A stretch of DNA of 64,000 nt from Clostridium fungisolvens (GCF_014193895.1 NZ_BLZR01000001.1:3658001-3722000), one strand, 5' to 3'. Positions 43,947 through 53,761 are shown, counted from the first letter of the stretch. A program made the numbers and translations. The notes: generated from the letters alone by a model not told the origin.

Positions 43947-45666
43947 TCTCTATTTTATATTTTTCTATTTTTTCGTACAAACTAGTACGACCTATATCTA
44001 AAATTTTTGCTGCTTTTGTTTTATTTCCATCTGCTGCTCTAAGTGCAAGAATAATAGCATTCTTTTCACTTTCTTCTAAGATGTCCTGAAGCTTTTTAGG
44101 AATTATTGATGTTTTTTTACCTGTAATTTCTTTAGGTAAATCATCTACACCAATTACATCACTATCTCCCATAATATTAATTGCTCTCTCTAACATATTT
44201 TCTAGTTCTCTAACATTACCTTTCCATTCATAGGTTTTAAGATATTGTTCAGCCTCTTTTGTCATTCCTTTAACCTTCTTATCTAAACTCACTGAAAGTT
44301 TTTTGATGAGATGATTAGATATAAGTATAATATCATTTCCTCTCTCTCTTAAAGGTGGTATTTCAATTGTTACAACATTGAGCCTGTAATATAGATCTTC
44401 ACGAAACTTACCCTCAGAGACTAATCTTTCAAGATTTCTATTAGTAGCTGCAATTATCCTTATGTTAATCTTCCTGGTTGCAACTCCACCAATCTTTTCA
44501 ACTTCTCTTTCTTGAATTACCCTTAGAAGTTTCACCTGCATATGAAGTGGCATATCTCCAATTTCATCTAAAAATATTGTACCTTCATTTGCGATTTCAA
44601 ATTTTCCGATTTTCCCTTCTTTTCTTGCACCTGTAAAAGCCCCCGCTTCATATCCAAATAGTTCTGACTCAAGCAAATCACTTGGAATAGCTGCACAATT
44701 AACCTTAACAAAAGGCCCCTCATAACGACTACTCTCTGAATGTATAGCATGTGCAAAGATTTCCTTACCAGTGCCGCTTTCTCCTAAAATAAGTACATTT
44801 GAACTAGTATGAGCTGCTTTTTTCACTATAGCCTTAGCTGAGCAAATAGCCTCACTTTCACCTATAATGTTTTCAAGGGAGTAACTAGCTGTATTAAATT
44901 CCTTAAATCTTGATTTATAATTGGCTAATTCTTTTTCTATAGCACTTATCTTTTTGTAAAGACTATTTAGTTCTTTTACGTTTCTAAATAATACCTTTCC
45001 TACAACCCCAATAACCTCTCCATTTTTAATTATAGGTATTCTTGAGGCGATCATATAATTTCCTTTAATCCTGTGAAGCTGTGCTACTTCTTCTTTCCCT
45101 GTTTCAAGTACTATTGGCATTCTTGTATTCTCTATAACTTCAGTTACATGTTTACCTATTACATCTTCACTTTTTATTCCTAAAAAGTCCTTATATGCCT
45201 TACTCATCATGGTGATTATTCCATTCTTATCTATAATCACCATACCATCATAAGCTGTCTCAATTACAGTATTTAATATTTCACTACTGTTTTTCTCTTC
45301 ATCAAGCTTATGAAGAAGTTCATTGTAATTGGTTATATTATTGAAAATCAGTATTGTTCCCTCTAAATTTTCACCATTATATATAGGTATAACATTTAAT
45401 ATTAAACTTAATTCATTAATAACTATAGGCTTTTTAACTTCTTCTTTTTTAGTTGATAGAAAATAAGACAGTTCCGAATCCTGTATTAATTTATTAATAT
45501 CCTTACCCAAACTACTTTTGCAATCTAAACCGAAAAGAATACTAGCTGATTCATTGATAAAGAATATTTTGTTACTATTATCAACTATAATTATTTCATT
45601 AAATATATTATCTAGTATTATTTTCATTTCATTAAAATTACTCAAGGATAATGATTCTTTCATCAT
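43942..45666 (-). CDS. sigma-54-dependent activator with two PAS domains
   Basis: 574 residues. Two PAS domains (about 15-120 and 130-235; NTVIETAYDGMVIIDKNGII), a linker helix, an AAA+ domain with Walker A GESGTGKE (about 294), the sigma-54 contact loop GAFTGAR (about 340), Walker B FLDEIGDMP and the Arg-finger region PPLRERGNDI, then a Fis-type helix-turn-helix at the C-terminus (NKTKAAKILDIGRTSLYEKI). It is an RocR/AtoC-like enhancer-binding protein that senses a small molecule directly rather than by phosphorylation. The next operon on the same strand has a sigma-54 promoter, its obvious target. Confidence 0.95.
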   Translation of the reverse strand: MMKESLSLSNFNEMKIILDNIFNEIIIVDNSNKIFFINESASILFGLDCKSSLGKDINKLIQDSELSYFLSTKKEEVKKPIVINELSLILNVIPIYNGENLEGTILIFNNITNYNELLHKLDEEKNSSEILNTVIETAYDGMVIIDKNGIITMMSKAYKDFLGIKSEDVIGKHVTEVIENTRMPIVLETGKEEVAQLHRIKGNYMIASRIPIIKNGEVIGVVGKVLFRNVKELNSLYKKISAIEKELANYKSRFKEFNTASYSLENIIGESEAICSAKAIVKKAAHTSSNVLILGESGTGKEIFAHAIHSESSRYEGPFVKVNCAAIPSDLLESELFGYEAGAFTGARKEGKIGKFEIANEGTIFLDEIGDMPLHMQVKLLRVIQEREVEKIGGVATRKINIRIIAATNRNLERLVSEGKFREDLYYRLNVVTIEIPPLRERGNDIILISNHLIKKLSVSLDKKVKGMTKEAEQYLKTYEWKGNVRELENMLERAINIMGDSDVIGVDDLPKEITGKKTSIIPKKLQDILEESEKNAIILALRAADGNKTKAAKILDIGRTSLYEKIEKYKIEK

Positions 45667-46002
45667 ACTAGTACCTTCTTCCTTTTAAATTTTATGCTCT
45701 TAAATAGTCTCAAAAAAATATAATAAATGATATTTCCAAATTTTCACCATGCACAAATTATAGTACGATACCTTAGTTTTTCACTGTTGCTTATAATCTT
45801 ACCTATATACAAAATATAGAAATAGTATAGCTTACACAATTTAAAATTACAATTTTTTATAAAAAATTTAACTTTCTTGTATATTTAGTGATACTAATAT
45901 ATCTCCTTCTTTCAGGTTTTAAGAAAAGCGAACTTTATGTAAAATTTGACTATCTACAAATACACCTCTATTTCATTTTACAATAATATATTTTATTGCA
46001 AT
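45667..46002. other. Gene-free region upstream of the sigma-54 activator
   Basis: About 340 bp, AT-rich, no supportable gene or motif; it must contain the activator promoter. Confidence 0.4.
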
Positions 46003-46035
46003 AAAACAAAAGCCTACGCAATATGCATAGACTTT
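46003..46035 (-). terminator. Terminator of the CDGSH operon
   Basis: Minus-strand AAAGTCTATGC and GCGTAGGCTTT pair (two G-U) around 5 bases, followed by TGTTTTATT. Confidence 0.6.
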
Positions 46036-46047
46036 ATAAATATATAA

Positions 46048-46245
46048 TTATTTTGCGCGAACTTTGCTCTCGAACTTCCCTCTATGAGAACCATCGCAAT
46101 GTGGTTTATTTTTTGATAAGCCACATCTACATAGATGAAATTCAGGATTAGTTCCCATACTTTTACCTTCACCATCAATTAATTCTACTTCACCTTTTAC
46201 AATAAGTGGAGCGTCATCAAGTACTTGAATTTTAATATTTTCCAT
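46048..46245 (-). CDS. CDGSH iron-sulfur domain protein (single motif)
   Basis: 65 residues. One CDGSH [2Fe-2S] motif, C-x-C-x(2)-S-x(3)-P-x-C-D-G-x-H: CRCGLSKNKPHCDGSHRG. The three Cys and one His bind a redox- and pH-sensitive cluster. The N-terminal half (IKIQVLDDAPLIVKGEVELI) matches the bacterial domain that precedes this motif. Role in bacteria is not settled: iron or electron transfer, redox sensing. GGAGG overlaps the end of the preceding gene, so the two CDGSH genes are coupled. Confidence 0.9.
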   Translation of the reverse strand: MENIKIQVLDDAPLIVKGEVELIDGEGKSMGTNPEFHLCRCGLSKNKPHCDGSHRGKFESKVRAK

Positions 46246-46249
46246 GGTT

Positions 46250-46498
46250 CTACTCCTCCTTTAGCTTATCATGTGTTCCATCACAATATGGAGGATTGCT
46301 AGTATGCTTACATCCGCATAAATAAGCCGTTCCATCTTTTTCAGCAGTAAATGCCAATGGTTCAAATGAAGTGCCTTGATGTGCTCCATTACAAAATGGT
46401 TGATTTGAACTTCTGCCACATGTACAATAATAATAAGTTTCACCCTTTTTAAGTTCAACAGGAATAGGTGATTTTTGTGCTATTATAGGTTTTTCCAT
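46250..46498 (-). CDS. CDGSH iron-sulfur protein (two motifs)
   Basis: 82 residues with two CDGSH-type motifs: CTCGRSSNQPFCNGAHQG (Asp replaced by Asn) and CGCKHTSNPPYCDGTHDK. Such double-motif proteins bind two [2Fe-2S] clusters in one chain. The N-terminus AQKSPIPVELKKGETYYYC is typical of the MiNT/CISD3 type. It is preceded by a good promoter at 46538-46567 and followed 4 bp later by the single-motif gene. Confidence 0.9.
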   Translation of the reverse strand: MEKPIIAQKSPIPVELKKGETYYYCTCGRSSNQPFCNGAHQGTSFEPLAFTAEKDGTAYLCGCKHTSNPPYCDGTHDKLKEE

Positions 46499-46537
46499 AA
46501 TTACCGCTCCTCTTTATTTTGTCTATTGATTTAGCTA

Positions 46538-46567
46538 ATACTATTCATTTCAATATTATTATGTCAA
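46538..46567 (-). promoter_or_regulatory. Promoter of the CDGSH operon
   Basis: Minus-strand TTGACA (46562-46567), 18 bp, TAGTAT (46538-46543). It separates the CDGSH genes from the RyR-domain gene upstream. Confidence 0.6.
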
Positions 46568-46655
46568 GACATATATGTTATATACTTATATATACAACTT
46601 TATAAACAACTTTTTTGATTTTATAACAATTTTATGTGATAATCTATTCTTTTTA

Positions 46656-49259
46656 CTATTGCATTGAACCTTTAACATATCCTTGAGATTCGCAATAGCA
46701 TAAATACTTTAGCCTCTCTATCTTAAAATTAGAATTAGCCAATATTTCCGGCCAAGCTTTAATATAAGATATTATATTATTTTTCTCATCTAAGCCCAGG
46801 TTATCCCATGGCACCAAAGAAGGATGGGTTCTTCTCTTCTCCTCTAACTTATCACCATATTTCCACCCCTCATCTTTCTTTTGTAGCGACCAGCGCTTGT
46901 GTTCATATTCAGCTAAAATATCCAGTTCTCTTTCTGTAAATTCAATTATTTCTGGTTTTTCTTTAACAGACATTATATCGTAATTTATTTTATTTAAGGC
47001 ATTAGGGATATATCTCACTCTATCACGAATAGAATTTTTAAATTCTTCATCAATATCCTCCCATGGCTGCATGCACGTTAAACCTGACTTAAGAGTATCT
47101 TTATAAATTTCTTTGTGAGTATGATAAAGGTCCATAGCAAGTTTCTCAATTTTCTCACTAAAAAATGCATCTTGCATTAGTAGACGTAAAAATTGTTCTG
47201 CATCAACATGAAGTATTAACTGTTCCTTTGATGGCAGATGCGATTGCTCCCACTTTTTTGCTCCACTGAGCGAGCTCATTTCAAGTATTGCTTCCATAGA
47301 CCTTGATTCATGTTTATACCTTGATATTTTAAGAAGTGCCCGTAATACTCCATTATCTATTTGAGCTTCACCTCTATCATTTATGAGATAAGGGGTTTTG
47401 CGCTCCAGGAGTGAACGTAAAAGCATGGCTCTGCGAATTACAAATAATTGATCCCAATGTTCATCTGTTTGATTTGGCCCTAAGATATTCACATAACCCC
47501 TTAGCCTGCTTATAAAATCCGGCCCCTTCCTACTTTGGAATTCTTTAAAAAATAGCTTATATTCCATTTCATCATTAATATCTTCTCCGCTGAATTCTTT
47601 AAAGGTACTGCTTGTGCCTCCTGCAAATACAAAAATCGCTTTACCAATGGGGTGTATAGAGTCGCCTTCTCTGAACACCCCGTCCTGCATAGGTGCTAAG
47701 AAATACTTGAGCCAGCCTAATCTACCTTCAAGGTAAGAATCAAATTCATCAAAAAATACAAGTGGAAGCTTTCCTTTCAGGGAAAAATCTCTTACCCTAT
47801 GAAAAGCTGCTATCAAATCTGAAAGAGACTGAAATTGAGACAAATTAAAATTTAATTTTTCAATCAATGCTGGTGCGATGCTTGAAGCAACCTCCGAAAC
47901 TCCAAAGGATTTTCCTGATCCAGGTGTTCCAAAAACAGCGATAGAAAGCGGTCGAACTATGCTTTTTGCTGAAACGTATTCTGAAATTAGATTTTTAATA
48001 CTTCTATACCCCTCAATTTCTGCCCTATCTACAGTTTTCAAATTACCAAAAGTTGCTATCGGAATAAATTTAAGTGCACTTTTTTCACCATTCTTAACAA
48101 TATCATAGGCTATTTCAGCCAAACTAGTTGAACTTTTATCTTTAATAATATACCAGCATGCCTGACAGTTTGGATTATTTGTATTTCGTATTGGTACTTC
48201 CTGTATGTGTTCTTTGAAAATAAAATCATTTTCGCTTTCAGTAAATATTGATGGGTTAGGAAAAGTACTTTCATTGACATTAATCCCAAAACCATAAATG
48301 AAGTATTTTTGGGCAGCAACCATTCCTTCTCGAATTCCTTCATCTATACTTCTGCTAAAGCTCTCATTATTAGCTATTGCCCGAGTAATAGACTTTGCTA
48401 AACCTGCCACAAAACTTGAGGTCAATCCATACATTTTACCTTGGTTTTCTTTGATAAATCCCCCCTCAAACTCGTAGGTTAAGAAGTATAAATGAGATTC
48501 TATGCCTTCTTGCTTTTTATAGTAAATAGCTCCTTCAAGACCAAAAGGCACAATAAGATGCTGACAGTTAGCGAGAAAGCAAAGGTTTGGATTATTATTC
48601 ATCTGCCAGACAAAATCTAATGAAGTTCTTTCCCAAGAAAGTCCTTTACTTATGTTAACACCTTTAGAGCGCAAATCATCTCCATTTATAACTACTATTG
48701 TGTTTTCAATATGAAATTCTTCAATATGGTTCCAAAGCATGCTGGAGCAGTTTGGATTATTCATTTTATAAATGATTATTGGTGATTTATTATGAGATTT
48801 TAAGGCCAATGGCCAAAATTCTTCATTAGTATTAAAACCATTATTTTCATCATCTATTATGACCAGATCAGCATTCTCATCATCGTCTTCAATTGAGAAC
48901 TGTTTAGGTATACTTTTAGTCGGACCTGTAAATCCCATAAACTGGTTTACCCTGTAAACTTTATGATTATTTTTTTCCTCTGAGTCCACCGGAAAAAGTT
49001 CTAATTCCACAGTAGAAAGAAGTGTTTCTTCATTTAAGCTCTCCTCAATATTTTGTATTTTTTGCGAAAGTACTGTTGCACCAGTTGATATTGCTGTTAA
49101 TTTTGATAAAAGTACTGCATCACCTGGTTTAAAAGCACTATGTACATGTGGATAATATCTCCAACTTAATTCCCTGTTACACTGTTCATGTGTTCTCCAC
49201 TGTAGTAAGTTAATACAAACATCTCCTGATACCGCAATCTTTATTTTTCTATTTTCCAT
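46656..49259 (-). CDS. PfkB-like (degenerate) / AAA+ ATPase / RyR-domain protein
   Basis: 867 residues. Residues about 5-335 look like a ribokinase/PfkB fold (KIKIAVSGDVCINLL start; IVPFGLEGAIYYKK; GKMYGLTSSFVAGLAKSITR), but the catalytic GAGD of sugar kinases reads GLTS, so it is probably a pseudokinase that binds a nucleotide or sugar. Residues about 400-640 are an AAA+ module: Walker A FGTPGSGKS (about 443), Walker B LPLVFFDEFDSY (about 500), and FVFAGGTSSTF after it. Residues about 780-855 are a RyR domain (AEYEHKRWSLQKKDEGWKYG, then THPSLVPWDNLGLDEKNNII). No transmembrane segment. AAGGA lies 9 bases before ATG 49259; the upstream GTG is against a GGAGG. Function unknown; bacterial RyR domains have been proposed to sense nucleotide-like ligands. 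Confidence 0.8.
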   Translation of the reverse strand: MENRKIKIAVSGDVCINLLQWRTHEQCNRELSWRYYPHVHSAFKPGDAVLLSKLTAISTGATVLSQKIQNIEESLNEETLLSTVELELFPVDSEEKNNHKVYRVNQFMGFTGPTKSIPKQFSIEDDDENADLVIIDDENNGFNTNEEFWPLALKSHNKSPIIIYKMNNPNCSSMLWNHIEEFHIENTIVVINGDDLRSKGVNISKGLSWERTSLDFVWQMNNNPNLCFLANCQHLIVPFGLEGAIYYKKQEGIESHLYFLTYEFEGGFIKENQGKMYGLTSSFVAGLAKSITRAIANNESFSRSIDEGIREGMVAAQKYFIYGFGINVNESTFPNPSIFTESENDFIFKEHIQEVPIRNTNNPNCQACWYIIKDKSSTSLAEIAYDIVKNGEKSALKFIPIATFGNLKTVDRAEIEGYRSIKNLISEYVSAKSIVRPLSIAVFGTPGSGKSFGVSEVASSIAPALIEKLNFNLSQFQSLSDLIAAFHRVRDFSLKGKLPLVFFDEFDSYLEGRLGWLKYFLAPMQDGVFREGDSIHPIGKAIFVFAGGTSSTFKEFSGEDINDEMEYKLFFKEFQSRKGPDFISRLRGYVNILGPNQTDEHWDQLFVIRRAMLLRSLLERKTPYLINDRGEAQIDNGVLRALLKISRYKHESRSMEAILEMSSLSGAKKWEQSHLPSKEQLILHVDAEQFLRLLMQDAFFSEKIEKLAMDLYHTHKEIYKDTLKSGLTCMQPWEDIDEEFKNSIRDRVRYIPNALNKINYDIMSVKEKPEIIEFTERELDILAEYEHKRWSLQKKDEGWKYGDKLEEKRRTHPSLVPWDNLGLDEKNNIISYIKAWPEILANSNFKIERLKYLCYCESQGYVKGSMQ

Positions 49260-49734
49260 AGTTCTATTCCTTCTTTCACAATATTGTATACCTAGCACCT
49301 CCTCGAATTTTTCATCCTTTTATTAGTTTTTCATTATTATTAACTTTTATTTATAAATAAATTAATTTCTGCTAAAAGAACTCATCTGCGATTTATAAAC
49401 CTCCCAGCTCTTTTTCATAGAAACTTCGTTTATCTTTGTCTGAAATACTTAACAGTTCACAATAATTTCATCAATATTCTAATACCATATGATTAATTCG
49501 CTATCATTATTTGCTTTAGATTAGTATAAAATATATTTATACTTTTGCTAGTATAAAATTTCTAATTTAGTTGTTTTCATACAAAATAAATAATATAATT
49601 ATATAGTAATATCTAAAACATTTTAATAAAATCTATAACATATATAATATCTAAAATACTTCATAAAAATATATAACGTTAATTGTTTTTGATATTCAAT
49701 CTGGTAAAAATCAAAATATACAGGGGGGATTTAT
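49260..49734. other. Gene-free region between the divergent RyR-protein and arabinanase genes
   Basis: About 475 bp. It must hold both promoters. On the minus strand near 49400-49470 a 25-codon protein-like stretch (ELLSISDKDKRSFYEKEL) ends in a stop and has no start; it may be a decayed gene end. Nothing else can be supported. Confidence 0.4.
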
Positions 49735-52700
49735 TTGTTAACAAAAACTTTAACGAGATTGACATCAAAGCTAGCTTTAAGTTTGACAAAAACTAAATCG
49801 TTTTCAAAAAGATTTGGTAGATGCGTGAAAAAAGGCATCAAAAGGGGAATAGCCGTAGGATTAACGGCTACTATGATATTAACTCCGATTCAAGGACTTA
49901 ACGTTATGGCATCTACAACAGATCAAACTACAGCTTTAACTGACGCGGATCTAGCTTCAGCATATTCAAAAACATCTGTAGATCGTGTATCGGTGCATGA
50001 TCCTTCAATTATTTCAGACGGAAAAGGAACCTATTATATTTTTGGATCACATTTAGCTTTTGCCAAATCAACAGACTTAAAAAACTGGACACCATTTACA
50101 AACAACATTAATACAAATTACAAAACTTTATTTGCTAAAGAATTTAATTGGGCTAAAATGGGCGACAGTGTATATGATCCTTCAGGAAACATGTGGGCTC
50201 CTGATGTTATTTATAACACTACTTTAAACAAATGGTGTATGTACATTAGTATCAACGGTTGTTCATGGAATTCATCTATTGCAATGCTTACAGCAGATAG
50301 CTTAGATGGAGATTGGACTTATGTAGGAACTGTTATTTATTCAGGCTTTACTGATGCAAATAATAATCATGATTTTGCAAACACTGATTTTACAAAAGTA
50401 ACAGGTCTTACTACACTTCCAAGCAGATATATATCAACTAAATATACCTGTTCAGATAATTCAACAACTACTGCAACAACCACATGGAATAATAGTTATG
50501 GTGCACATGCTATTGACCCTACTGCTTTTTACGGTCAGGATGGAAAACTTTACATGACCTACGGTTCTTGGTCAGGCGGTATATATATTATTCAACTTGA
50601 TCCAGCTTCAGGTTTAAGAGATACAGCTACTACTTATAGCTATTCTGCAGGTAACTCTGATCCATACATGGGAATCAAACTTGCAGGTGGAAGTGGTACT
50701 TCTGGAGAAGCTTCTTATGTTCAATATATTGATGGGTATTATTATTTGTTTATATCAGATGGTGGACTTGTAGCAAAAGGCGGTTACAATGTTAGGGTTT
50801 ACAAAGCTTCTAATCCAGAAGGTCCATATACAGATGTATCTGGCCAATCACCAAAATACTCTACTTATACTGTAAATACCAATAATGATGTTGGTACAAG
50901 GCTAATGTCCTATTATAAATGGAATTATCAGAAATATGCTCAAGTAGCTCAAGGACATAACTCAGCTTTTGTTGATTCCGATGGAAAGGCATATATTGTT
51001 TACCATACAAGAACAAATGATGGTTCAGAAGGATTTACTGACAGAGTCCATCAATTATTTACAACGAAAAATCATTACCTAGTAGAAGCTCCTTTTGAAT
51101 ATAACGGAGAAACTGTTTCAAAGACAGGCTATGCAGCTTCTAGTGTTACTGGTTCCTATGAAGTTATTTTACAGAAACAGAATATTAATTATTCAAATCT
51201 TGAATATTGCAGTGGTCAAAATATGACTTTAAATGCAGATGGTACTATTTCCGGTGATTACACAGGAACATGGACAATGGATGCTAATGCACCTTATGTT
51301 ACATTAAATGTTGATGGAACTACTTATGAAGGTCTTTTTGTTGAACAGACAATTGAAGGGACCAATGTAAATACAATGGCATTTACTGTAGTTGGAACAA
51401 ATGATACATGCATATGGGGAGCTGAATATCCATCTGATGAGGCTTCAATTGCAATGGCAAAAGATAACCTTTCAGTTACTTCTGAAACTTATTCAGATAT
51501 AACTCTTCCTACTGCAAGTGTGTTTGGCTCAACAGTGAGCTGGTCCTCATCAAATACTGCTGTTATTGGAAATGACGGAAAGGTAATTACTCCAGCAGAA
51601 GATACTAATGTTACTATGACTGCAACAATATCAAAAAATAACAAGGTATATACTAAAGGTTTTAATGTATTAGTGCATAAAGCTATTAAAAATGATAGCA
51701 CAATGCAAGTGCTTGGATCCGCTTTTGTAAACGATCCTCAGGACTTGTCAACAAAATTAGACGGTAGTTTGTCTATCGCTAATCCTTATAGTTCAATTCC
51801 TAATCTTGATGTATCTAAGGGTATAAAGATTAAATTTGATGTTCAGTCTACTGGAACAAAAAATGTACTAGGAACTATCATTTCCTTTATTGATGGAGGA
51901 AATGGAAAACTTTATTTCACACCAGGCTCTTATTTAGGATATAACGCTTTAGGCGGCTGGTATGATGCAAATCTTCATAACTATGGAATGGCTACTGATT
52001 ATCTTGGAGATTCAAAAGATACTGTAGAAATTTCACTTACTACAAAAGGTTTTGAAGTAGATGTTAACGGGGTTAAAGCCTATGACCAATCAATAATAGG
52101 TGATTCAACCAAAGGTGCTGGAACATTATCAGATTATTATAATGTATTAACTTGGATTTCTACAACTTCTAATAAGGTGTACTTTGGCAAGGGTTCATGG
52201 TGGACAGATCAAGCAGCTAACTGCACTATAAGTAATGTATACTTCTACGGTTATCTTTTACAAACAACTAAAATGATGACTGATGCTAACGGTATGCAGG
52301 TTATAAGTTCAGCTTTTGTAAATCAGCCTCAAGATTTAACAACAAGGGCAGATGGTACTTTGTCTATGAAAAACCCTTATAAAATGATTTCTAACATTGA
52401 TGCCTCTAAAGGTGCAAAGATTAAATTTGATGTACAATCTACCGGAGTAAAAAATGCCCTTGGAACCATTATTTCTTTCTTGGGCAATAGTGGAACAAAC
52501 GGGAGATTATATTTTACACCAGGTTCTTATTTAGGATATAACGCATTAGGTGGCTGGTTTGATGCAAACCTTTCTAACTATAAAATGGTAACAGATTATA
52601 TTGGAGATTCAAAGGCCACTGTAGAAATATCCCTTACTACAACAGGCTTTGAAGTAGACGTAAATGGTGTAAAAGCATATGACCAATCCATATTAAGTGA

Positions 52701-53754
52701 TTCAACAAAGGGAGCTGGTACACTAACAGATTACAGTAAGGTATTAACTTGGCTTACTTCTTCAGCTAATGATATATATTTTGGTAAAGGTTCATGGTGG
52801 ACAGACCAAGCAAACTGCAATATAAGCAATGTATACTTCTATGGTTATGTAGCTGATGGATCTTCACCTACAGTAGCCTTAAGTACTGCAACCTATACCT
52901 ATGATGGAACACCAAAGACTCCAGCAGTTACAGTAACAGATGGTTCTACGATTCTTGTAGAAGGAACAGATTATACAGTCACTTATACTGATAATACAAA
53001 TATAGGAACAGCAACAGCAACAATTGTAGGAAAAGGTAATTACACAGGAACAATAACAAAAACCTTTGCTATTACTCCGAAAGATATCACCACATTAGAC
53101 GTAACCTTAGATAGTTATTCTTATGATTATGATGGAACATCAAAGACTCCAGTTATTACAGTAAAAGACGGAACCAATACTCTTGTGGCAGGGACAGATT
53201 ATACAGTTGCGTACACTGATAATATAAATCCAGGAACAGCCACTGTAACTATTACAGGAATAGGAATCTACTCAGGGACTTTAACAGAAAACTTTTTAAT
53301 TAACCCTAAAGACAGCAGTAAATTAAAAGTAAAATCAGGAAACTTGGTTTACACATATGATGGCACAGCAAAAACTCCAACGGTTAGTGTAAAAGACGGA
53401 AATAAGACTCTTGTAGAAGGCACAGATTATACAGTTAGTTATACTGATAATATAAATGCAGGAATTGGAAAAATAATAATTACAGGAAAAGGAGGTTATA
53501 CAGAAGTAATAACCAAGAACTTTATCATTAAAGCCAAGAAAGTCTGCAAATTATCAGTATCTTCAGGAACTTCTGCTCACACCTATGACGGAAATGTTAT
53601 TGTAAAGGATGGAAACATCACTTTGAAAGAAGGAAAAGATTATACAATAAGCTATTCTTATAATTCAAAAGCAGGAATTACAAAAGTAACTATTACCGGA
53701 AAAGGAAACTATACAGGAAGTGTAACAAAGACATTTTTAATTAAAACTAAATAA
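49735..53754 (+). CDS. Large secreted GH43 endo-arabinanase with repeat modules
   Basis: 1339 residues. A long basic signal peptide (RGIAVGLTATMILTPIQGLN then VMAS) leads into a GH43 catalytic domain (about 75-465; VSVHDPSIISDGKGTYYIFG with the base Asp, GAHAIDPTAFYGQDGKLYMT, SGTSGEASYVQYIDGYYYLF, VAQGHNSAFVDSDGKAYIVY) of arabinan endo-1,5-alpha-L-arabinosidase type, then a small beta barrel (about 470-560), an atrophied Ig-like domain (about 565-650), two tandem repeats of about 190 residues with lectin-like beta structure (about 654-845 and 849-1038; FTPGSYLGYNALGGW in both), and four MBG/Ig-like repeats of about 73 residues (YDGT...KTPxVTVKDG). TTG start after GGGGGG. It cuts pectic arabinan outside the cell; no sorting motif is seen. 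Confidence 0.9.
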   Translation: MLTKTLTRLTSKLALSLTKTKSFSKRFGRCVKKGIKRGIAVGLTATMILTPIQGLNVMASTTDQTTALTDADLASAYSKTSVDRVSVHDPSIISDGKGTYYIFGSHLAFAKSTDLKNWTPFTNNINTNYKTLFAKEFNWAKMGDSVYDPSGNMWAPDVIYNTTLNKWCMYISINGCSWNSSIAMLTADSLDGDWTYVGTVIYSGFTDANNNHDFANTDFTKVTGLTTLPSRYISTKYTCSDNSTTTATTTWNNSYGAHAIDPTAFYGQDGKLYMTYGSWSGGIYIIQLDPASGLRDTATTYSYSAGNSDPYMGIKLAGGSGTSGEASYVQYIDGYYYLFISDGGLVAKGGYNVRVYKASNPEGPYTDVSGQSPKYSTYTVNTNNDVGTRLMSYYKWNYQKYAQVAQGHNSAFVDSDGKAYIVYHTRTNDGSEGFTDRVHQLFTTKNHYLVEAPFEYNGETVSKTGYAASSVTGSYEVILQKQNINYSNLEYCSGQNMTLNADGTISGDYTGTWTMDANAPYVTLNVDGTTYEGLFVEQTIEGTNVNTMAFTVVGTNDTCIWGAEYPSDEASIAMAKDNLSVTSETYSDITLPTASVFGSTVSWSSSNTAVIGNDGKVITPAEDTNVTMTATISKNNKVYTKGFNVLVHKAIKNDSTMQVLGSAFVNDPQDLSTKLDGSLSIANPYSSIPNLDVSKGIKIKFDVQSTGTKNVLGTIISFIDGGNGKLYFTPGSYLGYNALGGWYDANLHNYGMATDYLGDSKDTVEISLTTKGFEVDVNGVKAYDQSIIGDSTKGAGTLSDYYNVLTWISTTSNKVYFGKGSWWTDQAANCTISNVYFYGYLLQTTKMMTDANGMQVISSAFVNQPQDLTTRADGTLSMKNPYKMISNIDASKGAKIKFDVQSTGVKNALGTIISFLGNSGTNGRLYFTPGSYLGYNALGGWFDANLSNYKMVTDYIGDSKATVEISLTTTGFEVDVNGVKAYDQSILSDSTKGAGTLTDYSKVLTWLTSSANDIYFGKGSWWTDQANCNISNVYFYGYVADGSSPTVALSTATYTYDGTPKTPAVTVTDGSTILVEGTDYTVTYTDNTNIGTATATIVGKGNYTGTITKTFAITPKDITTLDVTLDSYSYDYDGTSKTPVITVKDGTNTLVAGTDYTVAYTDNINPGTATVTITGIGIYSGTLTENFLINPKDSSKLKVKSGNLVYTYDGTAKTPTVSVKDGNKTLVEGTDYTVSYTDNINAGIGKIIITGKGGYTEVITKNFIIKAKKVCKLSVSSGTSAHTYDGNVIVKDGNITLKEGKDYTISYSYNSKAGITKVTITGKGNYTGSVTKTFLIKTK

Positions 53755-53761
53755 TAATATC

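Noticed and set aside
47878..48343. Short open frames on both strands within the RyR-domain gene
   Set aside because: They overlap the conserved AAA+ and kinase-like coding frame and show no family motifs.
49298..49325. Seven-codon leader (MKNSRRC) and an upstream GTG start for the RyR-domain gene
   Set aside because: The ATG is against its purine stretch and the GTG directly abuts GGAGG; spacing is wrong for both.
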